Below are positions 7,291-15,631 of a stretch of DNA of 35,941 nucleotides, one piece after another. The stretch spans positions 1 to 35,941 of the forward strand of contig CAMHMZ010000026.1 in the NCBI GenBank assembly GCA_946186375.1, in the 5' to 3' direction. Position numbers and translations under genes: made by a program. The stretch is from an uncultured Clostridia bacterium (GTDB lineage Bacteria > Bacillota > Clostridia > Oscillospirales > Oscillospiraceae). The notes beneath the pieces were generated by a model that worked only from the letters and a program-made list of their open reading frames with translations, ran no database searches and had not been told where the DNA came from. The first letter of the stretch is position 1, and every line of letters begins with the position of its first letter.

Positions 7291-10119
7291 TCAATAGTAG
7301 ATGATGACGCAGCCGTCTATGCCGGGCGTACCGGAGCTTCCCGTGCCATATGCGCCAGACCAGTAATAATATGTGGAATAAGAATAGTTCCCGTATTCGT
7401 CAGGCACTGCTGCGGTCCTTGTCCCGGCACCGCCGCCTCCGCCGCCTCCGTTTCCGCCGAAGCCGCCGGAGCCGTATTCCGTATACACATTGTCTGGTAC
7501 AATCGCGTTTGCTCCGTCGCCGGCGTGAGTCTCTACAATTCCCGGGAGTGGCTCGTTGCCTCTGTAGGCGTTTCCGCCGTTGTTCCCATACGCAGCTCCG
7601 CCGCCTCCGCCATATGAATTGTACTCATATCCTGTGCCGGTCGTATAACTGACGCTTCGCACGATGCAGCCATAAGATACGCCGCCGGTATAATCTCCGG
7701 CATCCCCGCCGCTTTCGCCCTTTTTGGTCGTGACGCCGGATGAAAGCGTGATGTACCCGCCTTTGCCTCCGGCACCTCCGTTGATGCCGTCGCTCCCTTT
7801 TCTCGCGTAATAAACTCCGGTGAAAATATTCATGAATCCGGAATCGGAAGCAACGCCGCTTGCAGACGAGTAAGTATTCACCAGCGTTCCGCTGTCATCA
7901 TACGTGCGTACTATTGTGTTATACCCGCTGTTGGAGACGGAGATTTTGTTAATGTTTGTGACGTCCAGCGTGATTGTGTAGATATTCCCGCCTGCGCCGC
8001 CTGAACCGGCCTCGCCGCCGGCACCGCCGGCACCGCCTTGCAAAGCTCCGTCGCCGTAGCTTCCTCTGCTTCCGGCTTTGCCGTTGGCTCCTGCGGTGCC
8101 GTCATGGCCTTTCCCGATAATGTTCAGCCGGATTGTCGGCGAGTCCGAACTGCGTAATTCTGCAGGCACGGTCCAGTCGCTGCTATATGTTACGATCGCA
8201 TAGTCCGTATACCCGCTCGATGATACGGGAGAGAAGCCGGATATGAACTCGCACGCTGCCTTGACGAACGACGATGACTTGGCGACGATCTTTGCGAGAT
8301 AGGCGGAGTTGTCATCTGAATAAAGCGTCTTAAATCCGTATACCAGGCCGCACCGCTCGCCGCTGTATTTGATGCTGTTCTTGATTCTGCTGAGCTTCCC
8401 AGAATAGTACGCTTTGAGTTTTGACATGATACTGTCAGAATTTGCGCTCGTGATCAGTCCGACATTGCTGACGGAAACGTCGGAGCCGTCTGACGCCGAG
8501 CCGGTCTGCTGGATCACGGCCTTGGAGTGCAGATACGGAGTGCCGGTGATTGTGCCTCGTCCCGTGACGACTGCGGCGTTACAGTTGCTGTTGATGACTG
8601 TAAGCCCTGACGCTGTCAGTGCTCCAAAGACAGGAGCCTTTTCAAACACCGCAATATACTGTCCGTCGACCAGTGGGCTTGATGAATTGTCAAAAATGAC
8701 TTCTGACGTCGCTCCGCTTGTCTCGTAGGAATGCTCTGTGACGCTGATCTTCTTCGCGGCATCGATCAGCTCCTCCTCAGAATCGTCGAACATGCATTCT
8801 TCGGAAACAGTGCCGACCTGAGCCGTCGCCAGCTTTGTGAACAGAAATTTACCGTTGTCGGTTTTGAGCAGGCACACATTGTTGGCGAAAAGCAGATGAT
8901 GCAGCGCTTCGCGCCTGGTTCCGATATTGAGCCAGCCGCGAATTTGCAATGCCGCAACGCCGTCGCTGTAAATAATGCTGTCAGCCAGCTCCAGATCGCG
9001 CTGCACTCTTGTGAAATCAGACACGGTGCCGATTAATGAGCCATATGGTTCGTAATATGACGTGCTGACGACATATCCTGTGGCGGCGTTTGCTACATAG
9101 CATATCGATCCGTCTTCATTGGTGCCGTACATGGCGTCAATGATAAGCGCCCCTGTTTCATCCCAGACACGGTAGACCTCCCATTGGAGCTTCGCGCTGT
9201 GATACGTGCTGGCGGCTCCCGACGCGCCCGTTCCGCCGAACGCACAGGTCATGTATACAGTATTTGTCGATGTCGAGGCGGTGAACGTCCACGTCGTTTC
9301 AAGATGCCCTGTCTCTAAAGTATCAGGATTAATATAATCGCAGCCTATATATCCCGTCCCGGCAATGGGGTCGACGTCAATTGCAAACTTGGAGCCGACG
9401 CCGATTATTTTGTATCCCGGCGAACCCGACCAGTATCCAAGACTGTGGCCGCTGCTGCCATAATATACAGATACGGAGCAGACCGGGTTTCCGCCGTCCG
9501 AAAGGCTGCTTGTGACTTGGGCATAATAATTGCTTCTGCCGAGAATAGTAGTATTAGTTCCGCCGGCAGAAAGGGTCCTGAAGTCGCCTCGATAAATGAA
9601 CTCCAGATGGGCACGATATTTGAATCCTGCAGAGCTCGATTCTCCGAACCACACCTTTGTGGATGTGTAATAATTGCCGCTTGTCTTTCCGATCGGTGTG
9701 TACAGTTTGTACTTTGTGAGGCTGACCCCGTTTGTAAACAGGATGTCCTCAAGGACTTTCTGAAAAGTATCTCCGGAATAAAACCCTCCGTAAAAATCCT
9801 CTTTGGCGATCAGGCCGATGAGGCTGGTGGCGCGGATAAGATACCTTCCCAGGCCTTTCCGCTGGATCTCTGACACATAATATTTCCCGACCAGGTAGTC
9901 ATTGCTGTAATAGAAAACCGGCGTACCATGCGCGACGTTACGCAAAACCTCATCCGCATCGTCGAAAAACACGCCCACTTCCAGTGTATCGGAACTGAGC
10001 TCGTCTCCGATCAGGTCGACGGAGTTATTGCACACGATATTCTCGATGTTTCTTTGGTTAAAAGTAATAGTGGGTGCGTCGACTGACCCGATGTATACTT
10101 TCTCATTGATTGCCGTCAT
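7291..10119 (-). CDS. large tail-tip protein with Gly-rich C-terminal adhesin-like region
   Basis: A 942-residue protein. The first 150 or so residues look like a tail-tip (distal tail or tail-associated) domain: VDAPTITFNQRN followed by GKYYVSEIQRKG. The middle is beta-rich. From about 690 onward the sequence is dominated by Gly-rich tracts such as GGAGGAGGEAGSGGAGG and GGFGGNGGGGGGGAG, interspersed with Tyr and Ser. This resembles the polyglycine-sandwich tips of some phage adhesins. It follows the tape measure gene directly and precedes the fibre gene, the usual place for the tail tip. The ATG at 10119 has AGGTGG six bases upstream; an earlier GTG at 10125 touches that element. Confidence 0.85.
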   Translation of the reverse strand: MTAINEKVYIGSVDAPTITFNQRNIENIVCNNSVDLIGDELSSDTLEVGVFFDDADEVLRNVAHGTPVFYYSNDYLVGKYYVSEIQRKGLGRYLIRATSLIGLIAKEDFYGGFYSGDTFQKVLEDILFTNGVSLTKYKLYTPIGKTSGNYYTSTKVWFGESSSAGFKYRAHLEFIYRGDFRTLSAGGTNTTILGRSNYYAQVTSSLSDGGNPVCSVSVYYGSSGHSLGYWSGSPGYKIIGVGSKFAIDVDPIAGTGYIGCDYINPDTLETGHLETTWTFTASTSTNTVYMTCAFGGTGASGAASTYHSAKLQWEVYRVWDETGALIIDAMYGTNEDGSICYVANAATGYVVSTSYYEPYGSLIGTVSDFTRVQRDLELADSIIYSDGVAALQIRGWLNIGTRREALHHLLFANNVCLLKTDNGKFLFTKLATAQVGTVSEECMFDDSEEELIDAAKKISVTEHSYETSGATSEVIFDNSSSPLVDGQYIAVFEKAPVFGALTASGLTVINSNCNAAVVTGRGTITGTPYLHSKAVIQQTGSASDGSDVSVSNVGLITSANSDSIMSKLKAYYSGKLSRIKNSIKYSGERCGLVYGFKTLYSDDNSAYLAKIVAKSSSFVKAACEFISGFSPVSSSGYTDYAIVTYSSDWTVPAELRSSDSPTIRLNIIGKGHDGTAGANGKAGSRGSYGDGALQGGAGGAGGEAGSGGAGGNIYTITLDVTNINKISVSNSGYNTIVRTYDDSGTLVNTYSSASGVASDSGFMNIFTGVYYARKGSDGINGGAGGKGGYITLSSGVTTKKGESGGDAGDYTGGVSYGCIVRSVSYTTGTGYEYNSYGGGGGAAYGNNGGNAYRGNEPLPGIVETHAGDGANAIVPDNVYTEYGSGGFGGNGGGGGGGAGTRTAAVPDEYGNYSYSTYYYWSGAYGTGSSGTPGIDGCVIIYY

Positions 10120-10133
10120 AAGCACCCACCTTT

Positions 10134-12656
10134 CTATCCATTCGTTACCAGAGACACGCCGTGCTCTGCGATGACGGCGTTGCGGTCGTCCCAGATCGCC
10201 CGCATGAACTCGCGGCCGTTGACGTCGAGGATTACGGTTCCGCCGCTGCGGCTTCCGCCGGATCCGCCGAGCGCCGCCACCACCGCCTCGTATACGCCGC
10301 CCTTGACGGCTTCCACGATGTCGTTATTTGTTGCGACGGCGGTGCTTCCGCCGATGGTTCCGACCATTTCCGGGCCTCGCCCTTCTCTGGCGAGGAAGAG
10401 CTGCCCGGCGTCCGGGAATCCGCCTGAAGCGAATTTACCGGAGACGCCGCTGAAGCCGTTCGAGTTGACGGTTGTGCCGCCGGATCCGGAAGAGAAGTTC
10501 CCCGACGAACCGCTGTAGCCGGAGTCTGATACGGTCGTGCCGCCGGAGCTGGCTCGATGGTTTGCGAGACTCTTCAGCCATTCGATGGCTGATTTGCACC
10601 ACTCGATCAGCCTCTGGATCGTGCCGATGATTCCGTCGACGATGCCCGAGACAATGCCAACAACGCCGTTGAAGATCTGCACGATGCCGTCCCAGGCTCT
10701 TTGCCAGTCGCCTGTAAAGACGCCGGCCACGAAGTTGACAATCCCGCCGAGGACATTCTCGATGTTCTCCGCGAGGGTCCGCAGTCTTGCCATGACGTTT
10801 TCATCCAGCCAGCCGAGGAGGATCCCCCACTCGCCGATGATGGCTTCCTTAAAGCCGGCGAAGATTTCCTGCACGCCCTGCCATGCGAGCTCCCAGTCGC
10901 CGGTGAAGACGCCTTTGACGAAGTCGCAGATCCCCTGGAAGATCGTTTTCAGGCCGTCGATCACCGTGGAGACGCCGTCATAGAGCCAGGTGAAATTTTC
11001 CTGGATGTAGGCAACGCCGGTGTTGAAGGCCGCCACGACCTCATCCCAGTGCTGGTACAGTTCGGCGATGAGGATCACGAGCCCTGTGATCACCATGATG
11101 GCGATCCCAATCGGCGGCGTCAGATCTTCGAGGAATTCCTTGAAGCTGATCTTGCCGGTGATCAGATCCGACAGCGCCTGCAGCTTCTCTCCGATGTAGG
11201 TCAGGGCGTTGATAAACACATCCCCCGCCCAGGCAGCTAGCGGCGCCAGGACGTGATCCAGCAGCCAGTCAAAGGCCGGCTTCACGGCGTTCAATACATC
11301 GGCCAGCAGCTGCACCGCCTTCGCGACCACCTCGATGCCCGCCGGCAGCGCCTTCTCCACGGTCCAGTGCGCCAGGGGCACCAGCACTTTCTCGTACACG
11401 GACCCGAGGTATTTCGTGATCACGCTGCCGAGGTTCTTGGCTGCGGTCCCGAGTTTCTTCCAGGCCTTCTTCAGGGGCTCGAAGTCCAGGCTCGTTACCA
11501 GATCCTTGAGCTTCTGCAGCGCTTTCTCCAGCCATGTCAGGGACTCTTCGGCCTCGTCGGTGTCGTAGAGACTCCCGACGATCGGCTCGCTGGCACCCTC
11601 CGCCGCTGTTTTGAGACTGCCGACCCCGCTGTCGCTGCTGCTGTCGGATGTGTCTTTCATGATGATCATGGTGTCGAAGCTGAGCGTCTGGAGCTCCTTG
11701 CTGGCCTTTTTCGCTTCCTTCCCTACGTCAGAGGCGGAGTCGGCGACGTCGCTTAAGGTTTCGGCCACCTCTCCAGCTCCGGAGGCAGCGACAGCCGTGC
11801 CCATATTGAGTTTTTTGCCGAAGACGTTGGCGATCGCCTGCGCCGCCCTGGTCGCGAGGTTTGCGATGCCGGCGAGCAGCCTGGCCACCGCGTTGAGGGC
11901 CGGCAGAAACGCGGTCAGAACCGTCGTGACTGCTTTGCCGAACTGCTCCTTAATGTCTCCCAGGGTGTTGCTCAGCTGCTTAAGCCGGCCGGTCGGCGTT
12001 TGCGCCAGTGCGGCGTTCATACCGCCGACAGACTGCCCCACAACCTCCGCCAGCACGGCGGCGCGCTCCGCCTCCGTGCCGAACTTCAGCACCTTTTCCT
12101 GTGCCTCGTCGAAAGTGTAACCGTATCGGCTCAGAGCGCCGGTCTGGCCGTTCATCACCTTGCCCAGCATGGTGGCGATGGTCGCGGTCTGCTCCGCCGT
12201 GACGTTATAACCGTACTGCTGAACCGCCATGTCGTTCATGACCGGGATCAGCTTTTTCAGGCTGCTGGTCAGCGACAGATAGGTGGCAAGCTCCTGGGCT
12301 CCGGCAAGCTGGACCTCGTCGCCGACGACGCCCAGCTCCTGCTGCGCGGAGCAGAGCTCCTTGATCTGCTTGACCTCGTCCGCGCTTGCCTGCATGGTGT
12401 TGCGCATAACCTGGGCAAGCTTAGCCTCCGCTTCCGCCTGCTTGTCATAGGCCTCCTTTGCGTCCTTCGCCGCGGAGACGATGGCCGCAAAGGAGACGGC
12501 TGCCGCCATCGCGCCGAGGGCCTTCCGGATGAGGTTCGCCGATCCGGAGATGGACGTGCTCATTTTCTTCATGCTGTCGGAAGCCTTCTTCGACTGCTTC
12601 GTGATCGCGCTGAAATCTGCGCCGGCACGAACCATCATATTTTTTACAACTGCCAT
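10134..12656 (-). CDS. tail tape measure protein
   Basis: The product is 840 residues; it spans the tail tube, sets its length and is ejected with the DNA. Seen: an N-terminal region with KKMSTSISGSANLIRK followed by Ala-rich helices; hydrophobic helical blocks in the middle (GIAIMVITGLVILIAEL); repeated segments of the form FVKGVFTGDWELAWQG and FVAGVFTGDWQRAWDG, typical of siphovirus tape measures; and a Gly/Ser-rich linker before a C-terminal ASGGFPDAGQLFLAREG domain. It follows the tail chaperone genes as expected. AGGAGG lies upstream of the ATG. The absence of sheath genes around it supports a non-contractile tail. Confidence 0.95.
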   Translation of the reverse strand: MAVVKNMMVRAGADFSAITKQSKKASDSMKKMSTSISGSANLIRKALGAMAAAVSFAAIVSAAKDAKEAYDKQAEAEAKLAQVMRNTMQASADEVKQIKELCSAQQELGVVGDEVQLAGAQELATYLSLTSSLKKLIPVMNDMAVQQYGYNVTAEQTATIATMLGKVMNGQTGALSRYGYTFDEAQEKVLKFGTEAERAAVLAEVVGQSVGGMNAALAQTPTGRLKQLSNTLGDIKEQFGKAVTTVLTAFLPALNAVARLLAGIANLATRAAQAIANVFGKKLNMGTAVAASGAGEVAETLSDVADSASDVGKEAKKASKELQTLSFDTMIIMKDTSDSSSDSGVGSLKTAAEGASEPIVGSLYDTDEAEESLTWLEKALQKLKDLVTSLDFEPLKKAWKKLGTAAKNLGSVITKYLGSVYEKVLVPLAHWTVEKALPAGIEVVAKAVQLLADVLNAVKPAFDWLLDHVLAPLAAWAGDVFINALTYIGEKLQALSDLITGKISFKEFLEDLTPPIGIAIMVITGLVILIAELYQHWDEVVAAFNTGVAYIQENFTWLYDGVSTVIDGLKTIFQGICDFVKGVFTGDWELAWQGVQEIFAGFKEAIIGEWGILLGWLDENVMARLRTLAENIENVLGGIVNFVAGVFTGDWQRAWDGIVQIFNGVVGIVSGIVDGIIGTIQRLIEWCKSAIEWLKSLANHRASSGGTTVSDSGYSGSSGNFSSGSGGTTVNSNGFSGVSGKFASGGFPDAGQLFLAREGRGPEMVGTIGGSTAVATNNDIVEAVKGGVYEAVVAALGGSGGSRSGGTVILDVNGREFMRAIWDDRNAVIAEHGVSLVTNG

Positions 12657-12659
12657 AAA

Positions 12660-12992
12660 TCAGCCTCCTCCTGCGTCGCCGCCCAGCGCGGCATTGAGCG
12701 CGAGCACGCTCTGATACATCTCCTCGTCAGTCATGACCTTCTTTTTCTTCTTGGGGGTAAAGGCTTCAAAGCGGGGCATATGCTTCGCCCAGACCGCGCT
12801 GCGGATCATCCCCGCGAGCTGGTAATTGAGTGCCATCTGCATCTGCTGCCGTGACTCCATATCGTCCAGGTAACCGCGGACATAGGCGTTGAACGCGGCG
12901 GGCGTCATATTCTCCCATTCTGACGGGCTGATGCCTACCCGGCCCGCCAGCGCCATCTGGTCCAGCCAGCTGAAGCTTACTGCACCAGCGTC
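12660..12992 (-). CDS. tail assembly chaperone, gpT-like part (made by -1 frameshift)
   Basis: This is the downstream frame of a gpG/gpGT pair. In its frame the sequence reads on from the slippery site as DAGAVSFSWLDQMALAGRVG and then GISPSEWENMTPAAFNAYVR, a conserved pattern of Firmicutes tail chaperones. A Lys-rich stretch (KKKKKV) follows. An internal ATG at 12956 could start a 98-residue protein but has no good ribosome-binding site. The more likely product is a fusion running from 13339 to 12660. It ends four bases before the tape measure start, exactly where gpT belongs. Confidence 0.85.
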   Translation of the reverse strand, partial: DAGAVSFSWLDQMALAGRVGISPSEWENMTPAAFNAYVRGYLDDMESRQQMQMALNYQLAGMIRSAVWAKHMPRFEAFTPKKKKKVMTDEEMYQSVLALNAALGGDAGGG

Positions 12993-13339
12993 AAAGGGCG
13001 CGGATCCGCTGCCTCCGCCTGACTTTCATTCTGCCCTTCTTCCTGCGCCTGCGTGCCGAAGCCGGCCGCAATCGCCTCTGCGCCCTTCTTCAGGACGGTG
13101 CCGATCGGCACGAGGTCGAGCAGATCGTCGCACTGCTCCGGCGTCAGCTCCGGATCGTCCGCTTTCAGCATCAGGTAGAGCAGCAGCGTCATGTTGTCGT
13201 AGTTTTCGACCGACTGGTCGACTTCCGTCATCTTTGCGCCGGTTGCGGCGCAGTAGCGCTTCATGACCTTATGGGTAAAGCTCAGCACCCTGGGCCGATC
13301 CAGCTCCAGGATGACGACGTCGTTGTTTTCCTTTGACAT
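12977..13339 (-). CDS. tail assembly chaperone (gpG-like)
   Basis: The product is 120 residues. It resembles phage tail assembly chaperones of the gp13/gpG class, with VMKRYCAATGAKMTEVDQ and a Leu-rich helix LLLYLMLKADDPELT. It is thought to coat the tape measure during tail assembly. Near its 3' end is the heptamer CCCTTTG in the right phase for a -1 shift into the following frame. AGGAG lies ten bases before the ATG at 13339. It sits between the tail tube gene and the tape measure, the canonical location. Confidence 0.88.
   Translation of the reverse strand: MSKENNDVVILELDRPRVLSFTHKVMKRYCAATGAKMTEVDQSVENYDNMTLLLYLMLKADDPELTPEQCDDLLDLVPIGTVLKKGAEAIAAGFGTQAQEEGQNESQAEAADPRPLTLVQ
12992..12998 (-). 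other. -1 programmed frameshift site
   Basis: On the coding strand the heptamer is CCCTTTG, read in frame as C-CCT-TTG; after a -1 slip the codons are CCC and TTT. This is the canonical X-XXY-YYZ pattern. It lies 13 bases before the gpG stop codon, and the -1 frame is open through it. Confidence 0.85.
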
Positions 13340-13369
13340 GTGGGGTGGACTCCTTTCAAATTAATGCGG

Positions 13370-13393
13370 AAAAGGGGGCGTAGATTCGCCCCC
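13370..13393 (-). terminator. hairpin after tail tube gene, partial terminator
   Basis: On the transcribed strand GGGGGCG and CGCCCCC pair perfectly around a six-base loop and are followed by TTTT. The T run is short, so partial termination is likely. This would set tail tube mRNA above the downstream tail genes. Confidence 0.6.
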
Positions 13394-13399
13394 GATGGA

Positions 13400-13828
13400 T
13401 CAGCCTGCACTGGCTGAAGATGCGGCGAGCGTCGCCTGTCCGCTGACGAGGATCGTCGCCTCGAACGTGATGGCGTCGCCGACATCCGCCGAAGTGCTGA
13501 ACGCCGACACATAGCCGGTGAAGCTCCACGTCTTGCCGATCTTCGACGGGAAGACGATCTGAAAGTCGGTCTGCGCCTGGCTGTTCAGCAGCGTATACAT
13601 CTGCTCCTGGCCCGCGTCCGATCCGTCTAGGAAGCCGCTCAGGCTCACGTCGCCGACCTCCTTAAAGCCGGGCTCCTTCTCGCGATAGCCGGTAATGTTG
13701 TCCAGCGCCGTGACGTCGATGGACTCGGCGTTGATCTCGATCCCGCCGATGCTGGTCAGGCCGCCGACAGTGACGGTGTTGGTGCCGACAATGTTCAGCT
13801 TGGTCCCGACCGAGTTGGATTTCGACAT
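13400..13828 (-). CDS. major tail tube protein
   Basis: The product is 142 residues, beta-rich, with the start KLNIVGTNTVTVGGLTSIGG and the central segment SIDVTALDNITGYREKEPGF. ESxDVTxxD(N/S)..GY.E..PG is typical of siphovirus tail tube proteins (phage_TTP_1 type). The C-terminal half continues with FTGYVSAFSTSADVGDAITF. It polymerises into the tail tube. AAGGAGG precedes the ATG at 13828. The gene is flanked upstream by a dispersed palindrome and downstream by a hairpin terminator, so it stands somewhat apart from its neighbours. Confidence 0.9.
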   Translation of the reverse strand: MSKSNSVGTKLNIVGTNTVTVGGLTSIGGIEINAESIDVTALDNITGYREKEPGFKEVGDVSLSGFLDGSDAGQEQMYTLLNSQAQTDFQIVFPSKIGKTWSFTGYVSAFSTSADVGDAITFEATILVSGQATLAASSASAG

Positions 13829-13849
13829 AGTTTTACCTCCTTATAGGCG

Positions 13850-13866
13850 GTGTCCGGTTCGGACAC
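13850..13866 (+). promoter_or_regulatory. dispersed 17-bp palindrome, copy 3
   Basis: GTGTCCGGTTCGGACAC; one base breaks the perfect symmetry. It fills most of the gap between the connector gene and the tail tube gene. Confidence 0.8.
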
Positions 13867-13871
13867 CTTGA

Positions 13872-14216
13872 TCAGATGCACCCATCGCTGGAGTGCTTGA
13901 GCTGGTTGATGATGGGCCTGGCGTTGGTCGGTACCGGCGGGGTATCCTCGCCGGCGTCCCTGTGCTCGTAGTAGTGCAGCGTCAGAGCGTGCACGGCGAG
14001 CAGGTACAGGGGACCGGCGTAAGAGTCGCCCTCCGCCGGCTCCGGTATCCCGGCTCCCATCAGGTAGGCCTTCGCTGCGGGCAGGAACTCGTGCTCGATC
14101 CTGCTTACGTCAGGATGATCGGGTTCCACCTTCATATAGTCCAGGCAGGCCTTCAGGGCCGCAGCCCTGGCGGCTTCCTCCTTTGCGGCTTCCGCCGCCG
14201 TCAGCTGCTCCGCCAT
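13872..14216 (-). CDS. head-tail connector (gp6-like, phage gp6/YqbG type)
   Basis: The product is 114 residues and mostly helical. An Ala/Glu-rich start is followed by CLDYMKVEPDHPDVSRIEHE, and then YAGPLYLLAVHALTLHYYEH, matching the pattern of HK97 gp6 / YqbG connector proteins: two helical parts with a central LxxAVxxLxxHYYE. It is expected to form the ring below the portal. It follows the capsid gene directly. The start has only a weak GAG element upstream, and translation may be coupled to the capsid gene, whose stop is nine bases away. Confidence 0.8.
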   Translation of the reverse strand: MAEQLTAAEAAKEEAARAAALKACLDYMKVEPDHPDVSRIEHEFLPAAKAYLMGAGIPEPAEGDSYAGPLYLLAVHALTLHYYEHRDAGEDTPPVPTNARPIINQLKHSSDGCI

Positions 14217-14224
14217 GGCTCAGC

Positions 14225-15415
14225 TTAGCCCGCGCTGACGCTCGTGGAGTAGTACACGAAGCCCTCATGCTCCACGACGTTGCCGCCGACGGCCACGTCG
14301 CCGAGGATGGTGTGCATACGCTCGATGGCCTTGACGCTTTCGTCGATGCGCACCTCATAGTCGCCGAAGAGACCCAGCAGGTAGTGCAGGGGGTTGCCGT
14401 AGATCAGATCGCCGTCCGCGAGGTCCGGGACCAGCACATAGGGGATCTGCACGCCGCCGTCGGCGATGATGCCGGTGTTGCCGTTGCCCTGCGGGGTGAT
14501 CTTGAAGAGGCGCGCCTTCTCGTTCGTGCCTCTGAGCTCACCCAGGGACTTCAGCGCGCCCTTCTTCAGAAGAAGGTTGGCTGCGCCGCCGAGTTCGCTG
14601 TTCGCGCCGTATGCGAAATACAGCTCATCGAGAGTGTTCTCGTCGATGCTGCTGTAGGTGTCGGTCTTGCAGATCGCGCTGCCGGCCTTGTTGGTGGCGT
14701 TCTTGATGCCGTACATGGTCGGCGTGACTCCCAGGCTGTCGCCGTTGACAATCAGACCGCAGACCTTTCGCCGGAGGGCGCGGAGGGCCATCTGGTGGAC
14801 CTTCTCATAGTAGTTCGCCGGGCTGAGCTTGGCGATGTTCCTGTCGACGTAACTGGTGGTGGTGACCTCCAGCGGCTTGATGACGGAGATGCCGAAGCCG
14901 GGATCGGAGCTGTTGTCCCTGGCCACGCCGGACTTGTTGGTGATGTTCGCCGGCGTGCCGTCGAACTCGCTGATCAGGTAGGGCACCTCATAGCCGCCCA
15001 GGCCGGTCAGATCTTCGACCTGCACCATGTCCAGGATGCTGGAGATCGCCGCACCGTCGCCGTGGATCTGGCTGTCCGCGCCGGTGGGCTGCACCAGCGT
15101 GCCGCCGATGGTGACCGCGTTACGCAGGCCGCGCAGGACTTCCGCCGAGGTGATCCTGACGGCCTGATGGTTCATCAGCTGGGTGCCGCGCTCGGCGTTC
15201 ATGTCGCGGAGCTCCGCCTCGCTGGGCGTGCTCTCAAGCACCTGGCGCTCCTGCTCGGCCATCAGGTTCTTGATGTCGTTGATGTCGCTGAGGATGTTGG
15301 CCGCTTTCTCCATCTGGCTGTTGAACTCAGCCTGATTGCCGGCGTCCTTCGCCGCCTGGGCGGCATCCAGCGCGGCTTTCCGCTCTGCGGCCAGTGCGAT
15401 GAGTCTTCTCTTCAT
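14225..15415 (-). CDS. major capsid protein (HK97 fold)
   Basis: The product is 396 residues. The first 70 or so are a charged coiled coil (AERKAALDAAQAAKDAG, then NIKNLMAEQERQ-like segments), the scaffolding delta domain that is cut off by the prohead protease. The mature part contains YEVPYLISEFDG, a TTTSYVDRNIAKLSPA segment and a C-terminal FGDYEVRIDESVKAIERMHT, the phage_capsid (HK97 gp5) pattern. GGAGG lies seven bases before the ATG at 15415. Upstream are portal, protease and a small membrane protein gene. Confidence 0.95.
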   Translation of the reverse strand: MKRRLIALAAERKAALDAAQAAKDAGNQAEFNSQMEKAANILSDINDIKNLMAEQERQVLESTPSEAELRDMNAERGTQLMNHQAVRITSAEVLRGLRNAVTIGGTLVQPTGADSQIHGDGAAISSILDMVQVEDLTGLGGYEVPYLISEFDGTPANITNKSGVARDNSSDPGFGISVIKPLEVTTTSYVDRNIAKLSPANYYEKVHQMALRALRRKVCGLIVNGDSLGVTPTMYGIKNATNKAGSAICKTDTYSSIDENTLDELYFAYGANSELGGAANLLLKKGALKSLGELRGTNEKARLFKITPQGNGNTGIIADGGVQIPYVLVPDLADGDLIYGNPLHYLLGLFGDYEVRIDESVKAIERMHTILGDVAVGGNVVEHEGFVYYSTSVSAG

Positions 15416-15472
15416 AGTGATACCTCCATAAGAAAAGATGATATTTATATCAGCGGCCGGGCCGCGGATATA

Positions 15473-15631
15473 CTAAGGATTTTTCCCGCCCGCTGCGATG
15501 ACCAGCATCAGGGCGAGGATGACCAGGGCGACGCCGCCCGTGATGATGCCTGCGGGAAGGTAGATCAGGCCGGCACCGAAGGACACGGCCGCGCTGCCCA
15601 GCAGGAAGAAGATCAGAACCAGGACTGCCAT
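15473..15631 (-). CDS. small two-span membrane protein between portal and capsid
   Basis: The product is 52 residues and almost wholly hydrophobic: residues about 2-24 and 27-47 can each span the membrane, with PAG between them and a short GGKNP tail. The start codon overlaps the portal stop as TGATG at 15631, so translation is coupled. No family is recognised. Similar tiny membrane proteins occur near portal genes of Firmicutes phages; their role is unknown. Confidence 0.75.
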   Translation of the reverse strand: MAVLVLIFFLLGSAAVSFGAGLIYLPAGIITGGVALVILALMLVIAAGGKNP

